Assembly: GCA_950022295.1 (NCBI GenBank)
Contig: OX465599.1
Location: 4,774,001-4,838,000, forward strand
DNA length: 64,000 nucleotides
Direction of reading: 5' to 3'
DNA from: Bromus sterilis
Taxonomy: Eukaryota > Streptophyta > Magnoliopsida > Poales > Poaceae
A model generated the notes under the pieces. The model worked only from the letters and a program-made list of their open reading frames with translations. It made no database searches and had not been told where the DNA came from. Within the stretch, counting starts at the first letter, position 1. Each line of letters starts with the position of its first letter. Position numbers and translations under genes: made by a program. Positions 1 to 10,190 of this stretch are shown here, piece after piece.

Positions 1-432
1 TCACTTCCTCAAGAACAGAGCTTTCAGGAGACAGGATGGCAGGGGTTTCATTCTGACACCAAATATCAGGTACTATTTCATTTCCAATTCATTCGACTTT
101 TGTTGCTTCAGCTCAAACAGGAACTTATTTACTCGAGGAGGTTGCTCTTGTGACTGAAGATAGCTTATTTTTCTGTTTTTCCACCTGTGCTTTTATCGAA
201 ACATCATTGACCTGAATAGTAGTACTTGACATCTCTCCTGAAATCTTGCATCCATGGAAAGAGCACTAATCTTCAATATTAAAGCAAGCATTGCAAACAA
301 TTTATAGAATTCATAAAATGGTACGTAACTAAGAAACCTAGGCGTAAGCTTAGTAAGCTAGGCTTCATTATTCAGTTCGTGGATTACAGTGGAGGCGGCA
401 CACGATCGATGTGGCGCTGCAGAAGCATTACA
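1..432. other. 3' flank of the kinase gene, no gene seen
   Basis: AT-rich sequence beyond the stop codon of the minus-strand kinase gene. It probably includes that gene's 3' UTR, but no polyadenylation site could be fixed and no conserved coding segment was recognised. Confidence 0.5.
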
Positions 433-3167
433 TTAGTTACTCCTCCTGATCTCCATGCCCTCAATTGTGAGGCCCTTCATCTCTTTGTTGGGGTCCTCAT
501 GGAGGAGCTGCACAGTCACCGCTCTCGTATTAGAGAACTCCCCCAGCCTGAGCTCCCACCAGCCATCGCGCCTTTTTTCAGGGTAGGTGACAGTGACACC
601 GTCAGCCCCATCGGCTTCATGTGATTTAGGGTGGAGGCTAACCATGCTTTTAGCAATTTCATCATCGAAATGGCGCGTGCTTGCTTTAATGGCGCCTTCC
701 AGACCTGACGCGTCCTTAGCCAGCTTGTACACGAGGTAGGCCATGTAGCTTGTGTCGGCGACGGGCAGGTCCTTGGGTGCGATCAGCTGAGAGATCTTCA
801 GATAGTACACACTTAGGAGTTCCAGACATTCGCCATACCTTGTAGCATGGACAAGAAAAGGAATGGTGCATCAGGTTAATTATATTTCGTTATTACTGTT
901 GATTTTCTTTGTTTCAAATATGAGTGGGTTAACCTGGACTCGGAGGGTGAAACTGACTTCCATGTCCAGTACTGGGGTTCTTCAACCCATGCAATAGTTA
1001 ATAATCTCGATGGTAGCTTGACGACGGTTACCTCCAGCGACATAGGATGGCTCTGCAATCCTCAACAAAAAATTCAAGCATAAATAAAAAATGACAAAGT
1101 ATGTAAACTCATATCCTATATATGCATTAATCTCAGCAATGCTCTTACCATATCCTATATACCCTGAAGCGGTGCTTAAACTAGTTAGGTACGTACGTGC
1201 TCCACCAAATCCTATATATTGTGATAGTAGGTATACATATATATGATATATCCTATATATCCTTATGCATGCAAGTATCCAGGTTGTAAGTGTGGGATTT
1301 GCACAAATTAACAAACATTTTTCAAGAGAATAGAACTCTGCCTGAATTATCATACGTACCTGGCTAATGGAAGACAATGGAACCGTGCTCTCTAGCGTGT
1401 CCAGGTCACTAATTACTTGACGTATGGTAGGTCTTTTATGTTTGTCGCGGTCCATGCAGTTTCGAGCTATTTCAGTGCACTTGCTCGCTCGTGGGCAGTT
1501 CATGTCTATTGATTCATCCCACTGCTAATTAAGTTTACAACTTAAGTAACATTAGCATCAGTTGACCATAATCATTAGAAAATATAAAGGAAACACACTA
1601 CAGATGTATATTGCAGACACATTTGTTATGGCGTGATTCAGTTGGCTAAGTTTACTGAATATAATTTTGTATTGCTAAAATGACACTAAATTGTAGGAAA
1701 ATGGGCGAACCTGAAAAGTAAAGAGTAACGAAGAATTAAGTATACTTTATTTTGGTCATATGCTAATGGTAATATTATTTTTCAGTAAAATTAAGTTCAC
1801 AATACCAATTTCTATCAGATATTCATCAAAGGAAGTAGTGGTCAAAATTGTACTGTGCAGATTGTGATCATACGAAGCAACTTATATTCTATGTAATGAA
1901 AGTACCGATGAATAATTTTCCATAATTTAACAAAGTAAACTAGAATATTAAGTTAATTTCTCCTTACACTCGATAAACATATCAGGTTGATGCCAGATAT
2001 TAGCTCTATCATAATAACACCCAAAGCATACATGTCTGACTTCAGTGATACTTCTTTTACATCAATGGTTTCTGGTGCAATATATCGCCTGCATGCATTG
2101 ATGTGATAGTTTATTTGTAGTAACACCACACAAAACCAATTTAACAAGTAGAGATGTCAGCATCCTAGCTTAACTTACAATGTCCCAGCTGCTTGAGTAA
2201 CCAATGTGGATGTCCCTTGGTCTAAGAATCTCGACAAACCAAAATCAGTAATTTTTGGTTCCATCTGAGCATCCAACATAACATTTTCAGGTTTTAAGTC
2301 ACGATGGATAATTTGTTTGTCATGAAGATAGTGCAACCCTTGACAAATTCCTCTAATCATTTTGTAGCGTGCAGGCCAGTCATCTCCATGAGGTTTCTCT
2401 GCAAGTGCCAAGGATCATGTAGTATATATTTCTGGTATATTCTTCATTCATGTACATTTAGTTTCGCACCGCAAAGTAATTAATCTATGGAAAGAGATCA
2501 GTGGTTCTCTCCCTATTGTAAGCCAGACCAGAAGTAGGCACCAGACGAATAGGTGTCAACTATTTAATCTATATAAGATATAACTCAAAAGTTGGCGTGT
2601 ACTAATTTTCATAGTGAATGCAAATAGATAAATAAAGTTGTAAAAGCTATGCTACCTTGTTGAAGATATTGTCGAATATTTCCTCTCGGAACATATTCAA
2701 AACAGAGCAACCTATTCCAATGATCTGCCATCACATATTTTCCTTCCCATTTCCTAAATTCCTGTTGTACATTAGAACAATAGCCCAGCAATCTTACTAT
2801 ATTCTTGTGATTTGTACTGTTTAAACACTTGATCTCATCGATAAATTGCTTCTCGGTAACTTTATGTGTATTGATGATCTTCTTCACAGCCACTACCCAA
2901 TTTTCCAAATCGCCCTGTTTTACTCATGGTGTTAATTAACAGTTTTTCACTCCACCTATTACATAATATTTGGAAAATTAATATGTGTGAGACAATCATG
3001 AAAAACCATACCTGGTACACGACTCCAAACCCACCCCGACCAATCTCTTTAGAAAATCCTTTTGTAAGATTTTTCAAAAGTTTATAAGATAACATGATTG
3101 GCTCCACACTTGGATCCCTCAGTATGTCTTCTAGAGCTTTCAGTTCACTTGCTTGATCATCATCCAT
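433..3167 (-). CDS. Receptor-like cytoplasmic kinase with C-terminal PP2 (Nictaba-like) domain, seven exons
   Basis: Predicted exons, 5' to 3' on the minus strand: 3167-3012, 2914-2656, 2398-2179, 2088-1968, 1521-1360, 1052-934 and 838-433. All introns have GT..AG ends and the phases agree, giving 480 codons and TAA at 433-435. The kinase core covers about residues 40-300: glycine loop GRGGFGVV (43-50), ATP lysine in VAVKK (K63), HRDLKPEN (D172), DFG (D190) and APE (216-218). Residues from about 307 to 480 fit a phloem protein 2 domain (AWVEEPQYWTW, then an RRDGWWELRLGEF block, ending MKGLTIEGMEIRR). PP2/Nictaba domains are known to bind carbohydrate. No signal peptide, ectodomain or membrane segment is visible, so a cytoplasmic kinase with a lectin-type sensor is inferred. 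The segment between the exon 4 and exon 5 products looks about 20 residues shorter than I expect for the family. A role in stress or defence signalling is likely for the family but not shown here. Confidence 0.85.
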
Positions 3168-3262
3168 CTATACAACACAAAAATATGTATATTGTTATTC
3201 TTCTAGAATAAAAATAAATATAGTGGTTCTTAGTGCTACTAAAAAAATGCCTATTCATAGTA

Positions 3263-3844
3263 CTAGCACAACGCCCGTGCGTTGCTACGGAGCTATAAAA
3301 AAGACAAGAAGTTAGCACTTTACTTAACGGATTGTCGAAAGATGATGGTGTTTTGCAATTGTACCATGGTTCGCGGTAAAAAAAAACAACAACAAAAATA
3401 TAAAGAAAGATCATGTTATAGTCGTTGAAAAATCTTAAGCAACTATAGTAGGTCCTTTGCAAGATTTATAGTGGGATGCCATTTTAAATTTTAAAACATA
3501 GAAGAATGGACATGAGTAAGTTGATGCACAAGATTGTCAAATTGCTCTCTTGTGCTATGATATAGACCTGGAAAACTTGTTGGGAAGAGAAATTAAAATC
3601 AAGACGATGATCGTGAGTTAGGGTCGCGTACTTTCATTTTATAATTTGTGTATTTGTGAAAGTGTTATTCTCATAATAGGATAGTACTGTATTTGTTTAT
3701 TAGGTATTGGTCTCACACAAAGTAAAAGTAACATTTGTTTATTGAAAGTTGCTAGTCCCACATGTGGGTAGAAGTCCATTTTTTTATTTGTATGGTCCTA
3801 CATGTGAACTCACCACCAACTCCAACCTTTATAAGTAGGAAAGA
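3263..3844 (-). mobile_element. Non-autonomous Helitron, 582 bp
   Basis: Read on the minus strand it begins TCTTTCCTACTTATAAAGG and ends with a short GC-rich hairpin (CCGT..ACGG) about 8 nt before CTAG. It sits between A (3845) and T (3262), the hallmark of Helitron insertion between A and T without target duplication. It carries no Rep/helicase gene. Its 3' end lies 96 bp upstream of the kinase ATG, inside the likely promoter or 5' UTR. Confidence 0.7.
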
Positions 3845-4690
3845 TTATATGATGTAGTAAAATTAACCATATTATAAAAAGAAGGATGCCAAAAGAATGC
3901 AGATGTAAATCCATCTACAATCGTCAAATTTGTCAAGGATACGCAATCTAGTCGTCAAACTCAGGAAACTACTCCACATCGGTCCTCAAACTCACTAAAG
4001 GGGTCTTTGTATGACCTTGGTGCAAATTTGGAGGACTAGGTTACACCTCCTCAACAAGTTAAATGAATATATGTTTTATGTTTTTTTAGTTTTCTCATCA
4101 GACGATAGGAAGATACATAATGTCAACTTTATTGATTCTCAAATTAATTACATCATCTACTAAAATTGAAATACCAAATTCCAAGGGACACCCCATTGAG
4201 ACACATGTCTAAAGTCCTATGACTCGAGCAGTTAACAAGTGTGCAACCATATTCCCTTTCCTTGCACTAGAGGTGACACATGGATTTTTTTTGCAACAAT
4301 TAGGTCTTAGACATAGTTGTCATAGACTCACAGTTATGATGGAAATTTTGGTAGGGCCCAATAAAACTTTTCATGTAGAATTGCTTGTATATAAGGTAGT
4401 ATATATGGAAAATATCATATCTATGTCATTCCAGCTAACAATCTTTAGGTCCCATTTGGTTCAAAGTAAGGCAAAAAAAACATGAATTATGAACCAGCTC
4501 ACCTTCGACCTTGTTTTAGAAGAATTCCTATAATTTCAGTTTTGTTTTATTTTAATGTGCTTATTAAAACATTTTTTATTCTGTGAATCAAACAGTAAAG
4601 TTCGTAATATTTATGTGTTTACTGATCCTCTATTGTGCACAAGAAAATTGTATTATACGCATATATATAGAGATAGATAGATTATTTGGA
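3845..4690. other. AT-rich intergenic DNA, no gene seen
   Basis: No conserved coding segment was recognised. An 88-codon open frame at 4219-4485 resembles no family I know and has no splice or codon support. Confidence 0.5.
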
Positions 4691-4698
4691 ACACCTAT

Positions 4699-4838
4699 GT
4701 GCTTAGCAGACTAAGGCATAGCCTAGTGGTGGAAAGGCATCATTCAAGGCACGATACTTGCAATTTGGGGTTTGTTGCACCTATTAAACTGTTGGGGGGG
4801 GGGGGGGGGTTCCCTTATAGTCTTTCTATCAAAAAAAA
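4699..4838 (+). mobile_element. SINE-like element
   Basis: TAGCCTAGTGG near 4710 fits the pol III box A consensus exactly. A weak box-B-like GGCACGATACTTGC follows about 40 bp downstream, and the unit ends in a short A-run after TCTATC. Similar sequences flank it (ACCTATGTGCTT before, ACCTACGTTCTT after), as for a worn target duplication. It contains a run of 16 G near 4794-4809. The family was not identified. Confidence 0.45.
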
Positions 4839-5214
4839 TACCTACGTTCTTTTTCACCTTGATTAGCATAAGATATGTTTGTTTTGTTTCCTAATTATGC
4901 AATTATGTGCATGTAAGACTTTGCAATCGTGCTTGCACAATTTAACATTTGACTACCTTAAAAGTTGTACATTATTTTAGGTATTAATACATACATTACT
5001 TAAAAATGTACATTAATTTTAGGTATTAATACATATCTTAATTGAAAAGGTATTAATTCATATCTCTTTTATCAACTATGATCCAACGGTATACAAGTAA
5101 GGTGTCCGGGCATCTAGGTTCCCCAAATGTATATATGTTTGTTTGCATGTTCCTCTATTTTCACAATTCTTGGTATTAAAGAGGATCTTACAGGAAAATC
5201 TATCTACCTATCTA
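4839..5214. other. AT-rich intergenic DNA, nothing recognised
   Basis: A short internally repeated stretch around 4970-5060 (variants of ACATTAnTTTAGGTATTAATACATA) is the only structure seen. Confidence 0.4.
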
Positions 5215-6408
5215 TCTATATCTCTTATAAAGAAAAACCCCACTTAGAGTCATTTAAGTTGTCTATCTCAACATGCAAGCTATCAACATCATCCATTTTT
5301 TTAGCCAATCAATTGTCCATGTCATCTCTACTATAGGGCCATTTAAATTATCTATCTCCACATGCAAGCTAGACACACCATTCATTCTCTTATTCAATCA
5401 AATATCCATGTCATTCCTATTTATTAATCTCTTTATGCAAAATTCATATCAACCATATTTTTATTATTGTATTGTCCACGTTAACAATTTTCAATACAAA
5501 CTTTTTCGTGTCGAATAAATTTAGTATCTCGACTATGACAAATTGAATTTTGTCGGTTCAATTCGGTAAATTAGTGTATCATACTTTTATTTATATAATG
5601 AAGTTTTTTAAAGAAATTCCCGCTGCAACGCCGCGGGGTATATTTCTAGTTATATAATAAAAGGTATGTGCAAAGGAGACAAAAGGGAAATATGCTAGAA
5701 ATTTTCACAGAAGACTAAATAATTTGGCCCTTAATTTGGTGGACTAACATTAACTAAAGGGATCATAAGCGTTAGATATTCATAATTTTACATATATTTA
5801 TGACTCGTCCTTACACTTTCCTCAATAAAAAATGCATATGCTTGCTCAAGCATGTGTATACATGTGCATGCATATACCATATGGTTTGCATATCAGCAGG
5901 ACCCATGCATACATGTTGCTTGTGGACTTATGCAGTAGGAGCTATTAAATTATTAAAAAAAAGATCAAAATGTGAAGGCTTGATGGCATCATTGATCGTT
6001 TTTCGGCTTTATTTATAAAAGGTGGATCCAATTGCATATGCAAGTAAGAATCTCAAAATAACCTTACTTTTTTTCTCATGACAATTAATATACCGTGTGT
6101 GTGGAATGCATTGTAGTTAGGCTGACGCCTTGCTGCTTCAACCATGGGTTGTATAAATAAAATGTTGACAGAAAAATATAGCATATGTCTTTTGGTGAAA
6201 ATTGATATTTTTTTATTTTTAACAGAATAATAATACAGAAAATAAAGTTAAATATTTAACTTTGGGAACATCTCCATGTCATGTTGTGTATTTTAGAATG
6301 AACATGCCAAATTCGAGAAAAGAACATTTACATAAGATAAACATAAATTCTTAACACTTTTAACATAGTAAGATGGCGCTCTTGCATTTGCAAGGGCCAC
6401 AATACTAG
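5215..6408 (+). mobile_element. Probable outer Helitron, interrupted by a second Helitron
   Basis: If the inner element 5221-5649 is removed, the sequence reads TCTATATTATATAATAAAAG from 5215, a normal Helitron start preceded by A (5214). The right end has the hairpin CTTGC-ATTT-GCAAG, a 10-nt gap, CTAG (6405-6408) and a flanking T (6409). The reassembled element would be about 765 bp, with no transposition genes. The 5' boundary depends on this reconstruction, so it is less certain than the 3' end. Confidence 0.45.
5221..5649 (+). mobile_element. Non-autonomous Helitron, 429 bp, nested
   Basis: It starts TCTCTTATAAAG after A (5220) and ends with the hairpin CCCGC..GCGGG and CTAG before T (5650). 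Two imperfect internal copies of a segment like TCATTTAAGTTGTCTATCTC..CATGCAAGCT lie near 5250-5290 and 5340-5380. The same termini occur in the minus-strand element at 56245-56520, so these are two members of one family. Confidence 0.7.
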
Positions 6409-6857
6409 TTATTTGAAAACATAATCATCCAGGCCCTTATAATAAAAGTGTTATAAAACAGAATTCTCTAAAATCAGTATGGAGTTTTTTTTGAACCAAA
6501 TAACTGTATTGATGACTGGTCAAAAGCATCCTAAACCTAAACACGATCAAGAGGCAGATGCATGCTCGGAGTAAAGCTAGCAGTATAGTATTGCAAATTT
6601 TACTAACAGAAATACATCTTACATTAAGGAATGGAGGGAGTATGATGTTAATATCTTGAGAACATACTTATTTTGAGATGGGATCTTGAGAAGATAATTT
6701 CCAGGAATCTAAAGAGAAACCGGAGTTATACCTGTACAAAAGTACCCTGATTTGCAGTGCTGTGTACTGATGGCAAGTTTCAGATGGTGCCTAATCTGGT
6801 GGAGGGGGCGGTTTATCAGTACAAGGGTACTTCATGAGGTGTGAGACCCATCTTTTA
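6409..6857. other. AT-rich flank of the TRIM element
   Basis: No gene. A poly-T stretch at about 6485 precedes a segment that may be a retroposed 3' end on the minus strand, and GGAATGGAGGGAGTA near 6630 looks like one end of a degraded Stowaway MITE. Confidence 0.4.
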
Positions 6858-7272
6858 TGTTGGAATTTAACCCTCCAGGATCGCTCACATAAAATCAACG
6901 AACAACCACGCACACAAAATATTTAGCCAGAGGCACCTGTCGTGCCTTGTTTTCTTTGTATTGTGTTTTTCTCCACCGTGTTACAAAGCTACAGCCCTAC
7001 ATGTGCTTATATACACGCACCAGGCAACTCCAAATAAACCTACTAGTACTTGGTCTTGAGTCCAAACCGGACTCAGCCTTTGACACAAACCAGCCGTACT
7101 ACTAGCACTAGGACACAGGCCGAACATAGTATTTCTAGTACTACTTCCTAATACGGACTTGATCACTTTCCAAACTACAACTCCGATTAGGACACCAAAT
7201 TGCTACCGGCTAGTTCTACTAGCGTGTAGGCTAAGTGGACACATACTAGTATAACTCAAGATTACGCTAACA
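6858..7272 (-). repeat. 3' LTR of the TRIM-like element
   Basis: 415 bp with TG..CA ends. On the minus strand it has a TATATAAG box at 7006-7013. Confidence 0.9.
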
Positions 7273-7457
7273 TTCACCCCCTAATCTTGACTCTTTGTTT
7301 TTTGTGCTTCTCTTGATCTTGAATCGTTGAAGATCTGTGACTCATCGAATTATCGACTACCATCATGTCCGTACGTTGAGTATGACCCACTGGAAACATG
7401 CATCGCCTCTTTTGCTCCGCCATGTTGTGCCACCGCTATTGCTTGGCCCCTGCCTTG

Positions 7458-7563
7458 CACTCGGTTCGCACCTTTGTGCCACCGCCATTGCTAGACATCC
7501 TCGCACTCGGTTCACACCTTTGTGCCACCGCCATTGCTAGACATCCTCGCACTCGGTTCGCAC
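7458..7563. repeat. 46-bp tandem repeat inside the TRIM-like element
   Basis: Two nearly identical 46-bp units (7458-7503 and 7504-7549) plus a partial third. The units contain CCACCGCCATTGCTAGACAT. The period is not a multiple of three, which argues against coding. Confidence 0.85.
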
Positions 7564-8119
7564 CATACTCCTCGTACTTGCTTCAATAGATCCACCGTCT
7601 ATTGCTTGCACATCTCCTCGCTTTACGATGGCTTACTACCATCGTCCGCCTTCGGAAATCCACCGAATCAACACTGACCGCAGCCAGGACGCTCCACGAG
7701 GACACGGACATGACTCACGGAACACCGTGCACACCTTCACTCCAACGAATCAGCCACCAAGACGAGCACTTGGACAGGACGACGACTCACTGGACGCGAC
7801 GACGACTAACCTTGCAAACTCGCACGACTCCTTGACTCAAAACTCCCGGAAAATGATATTGACGGCTTTCCGGCTTTGCACCTCGGCACCACCGCTTCCA
7901 TCAACGATCATCTTCCATCGCCTTGCAGACGACAACCTGCCTTCTTCCTCTTTGTTGCTCCGCCGAACGACGATCGTTTGATCCTCATCGCCGCTGCACA
8001 ACTCAACGACTTCATGGACCGCTTCTCTTCTTGTCGCCGCACCTCCGGCGACTATATTGCCCGCCCCGAGGCACTAGTCGGGCGCAACCCCGGGGCAAGC
8101 GCGGCTTCAGATCGACCTT

Positions 8120-8133
8120 GCTTTGATACCAAT
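8120..8133 (-). promoter_or_regulatory. Primer binding site of the TRIM-like element
   Basis: The minus-strand sequence next to the 5' LTR is ATTGGTATCAAAGC, close to the complement of the initiator tRNA-Met 3' end (TGGTATCAGAGC). Confidence 0.75.
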
Positions 8134-8548
8134 TGTTGGAATTTAACCCTCCAGGATCGCTCACATAAAATCAACGAACAACCACGCACACAAAATATTT
8201 AGCCAGAGGCACCTGTCGTGCCTTGTTTTCTTTGTATTGTGTTTTTCTCCACCGTGTTACAAAGCTACAGCCCTACATGTGCTTATATACACGCACCAGG
8301 CAACTCCAAATAAACCTACTAGTACTTGGTCTTGAGTCCAAACCGGACTCAGCCTTTGACACAAACCAGCCGTACTACTAGCACTAGGACACAGGCCGAA
8401 CATAGTATTCCTAGTACTACTTCCTAATACGGACTTGATCACTTTCCAAACTACAACTCCGATTAGGACACCAAATTGCTACCGGCTAGTTCTACTAGCG
8501 TGTAGGCTAAGTGGACACATACTAGTATAACTCAAGATTACGCTAACA
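8134..8548 (-). repeat. 5' LTR of the TRIM-like element
   Basis: 415 bp, one substitution from its partner by eye. The minus-strand TATATAAG box at 8282-8289 is the likely core promoter. Confidence 0.9.
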
Positions 8549-8995
8549 TTTTATACCAAAAAGAAACGTTGAACTATTCCGTACACATACGTACACGGTA
8601 ATGCTGGAACCAGCTGGAGAAACCATTTTGAAATATTCTAGACATGTCAATTTGCAATGTCAACTATCTATCAACCAATCGAGTTTCGGTTCGAAGCTTG
8701 GCCACCAAGTTCGTTTGCCTGCAAGTTGTAACCAACCCGGGGCAAGTTTGCAAGTGGCTTTCGGTGAATGGGAAGGAGTAATGTCAGAGCAAGTCTAGCA
8801 AATACGCTAAAGTTAGAGCCTCTAAAACACATATACGGGTCGCCTTATATCGGATATGCAGTACGAAACTTGGTGCAGTAGAATAGATACGTTATCTTCG
8901 AACAGCATATTACATATTTACTTTATTAAAGATGGTTTGCGGTATACAGGATAGCCGAAGCATCACCGAAGTACACAAAACACACAAAAAAAATA
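8549..8995. other. Intergenic DNA, nothing recognised
   Basis: No conserved reading frame or element end seen. Confidence 0.4.
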
Positions 8996-9089
8996 CTTCC
9001 TCCGATCCATAATAAATGTCGCTCATTTAGTATAAAGTTTGTACTAGCTTAGTACAAAATGAGCGACACATATTATAGATTGGATGGAG
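8996..9089. mobile_element. Stowaway MITE, 94 bp
   Basis: Terminal inverted repeats of the CTCCCTCCGATCCATAATA type (slightly mutated here), flanked by TA on both sides (8994-8995 and 9090-9091). Such elements are mobilised by Mariner-type transposases. A closely related, better preserved copy is at 55000-55092. Confidence 0.9.
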
Positions 9090-9146
9090 TATTTGGTTAC
9101 AGGAGGCCGTCGGGTACTAAATAAACCGTCGAGAAGAAGGCGAAGC

Positions 9147-9496
9147 TTAGGGCTTGGGGATGAAGCAGGCGCATGCCACCATGTATTCCTCATCGACGAT
9201 GATGTACCTCGCCTTGGCCAAGTCATGGTGTTTAATTGCTACCTCTTGGCCAGCTGCTATTGCAAAGTTGGCGGTGCGAAAAGATTTCTCGGGGCATAGC
9301 CTGACGGTAATCGGCGCAAGCTGGAGGCCAAGCTCGAGAAGCACATTCACGAGCGGTTGGCGTCTACCTCGCCGGTGGTGCGGAAGAAGAAGAAGAAGTC
9401 GTGCCCCGTGGAGCTACTGGCAGCGTGTTCGGCACGAACTCCGCGGGAGCCGGTGTTTCCTCCACAGCCGGGACCATCACTCGCAGCAGTGGCCAT
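9147..9496 (-). pseudogene. Small unidentified gene-like relic with one frameshift
   Basis: In GC-rich DNA, a minus-strand frame starts at ATG 9496 (MATAASDGPG...), runs 49 codons and stops at TGA 9349-9347. A second, overlapping frame then runs to TAA at 9147-9149 and ends DEEYMVACACFIPKP. The two frames meet at GTGA (9350-9347), so a single indel would join them into a protein of roughly 115 residues. The second half (PITVRLCPEKSFRTANFAI, then a VAIKHHDLAKARYIIVDEEY block) looks like real protein, with mixed charge and no low complexity, but I do not recognise the family. The MITE at 8996-9089 lies just downstream. It may be a broken gene or a captured fragment. Confidence 0.35.
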
Positions 9497-10190
9497 CTAA
9501 TGGCTCGTCGGAGTTGGCTTCTCTACGCGGCGGAGAAAAGAAATTATGGTGGCAGCGGGAAAAAGGATGAGGAACGGAAATCCTAAATGCGCTTCCGGGC
9601 CGTAGATATAGCGGCTAAATCGCTCGTTTGAGGGCCACCTGTAAAGTTTTTACGGACCGGAATTTTTTTGACGATTCTATTATGAACCAAAAAACGTTCA
9701 TCCGCTAAAACATCCTTATATATACGAACGGGGTGACGCATTTGATGTTCTCAACAAGGTGTATGGCATTGTCTAGAGCCCGGGGCTATTTTTTGTTATG
9801 TTCATCCCCGCAAGAAATCTGGTCACACTAATTGACAGCTTCTTTTCTTTTGCTACCTACTGTACTATTACCACTTAATCACGCCACACGCTATCTTTGT
9901 GCACATTACTAATTAATGTGGAGATGAATAGTTCAGAAGATGCGATGGATTGAGTTGAACAAGACAACATAAGTATTTTGAGATGATTGGTATGTTCCAT
10001 CCAACAATTTGAATGTTAGAATTGTTAGGTACGTTATTTAGGATTTAATTAGGTACGTATTAGGTACGTATTAGGACTTACGCAAATACAAGTTGGTACT
10101 TGCAAGTCGTAAGCGATTGGTCGATCCATTAATTAGGTACGTATTTAGGATTGGACAACTGACTAGGTGCTAAGTCAGAAATATGAGACG
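9497..10190. other. Intergenic DNA with short GGTACGTATT repeats
   Basis: From about 10020 to 10150 the motif TTAGGTACGTATT recurs several times. No gene seen. Confidence 0.4.

Larger units (their letters stand above)
6858..8548 (-). mobile_element. Small non-autonomous LTR retrotransposon (TRIM-like), recent
   Basis: Two 415-bp direct repeats flank an 861-bp interior. Both repeats start TG and end CA, and the whole is bounded by a perfect 5-bp target duplication TTTTA (6853-6857 and 8549-8553). On the minus strand a tRNA-Met-type primer site (TTGGTATCAAAGC) follows the 5' LTR, and a purine tract (GATTAGGGGGTGAA) precedes the 3' LTR, which fixes the orientation. No gag or pol is encoded, so it would depend on another element. 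The LTRs differ by one base by my reading (T/C, near 7132 and 8408), implying very recent insertion. Confidence 0.9.

Noticed and set aside
4794..4809. A run of 16 G as a possible G-quadruplex control element
   Set aside because: It lies inside a SINE-like repeat with no adjacent gene, and homopolymer length here may be a sequencing artefact.
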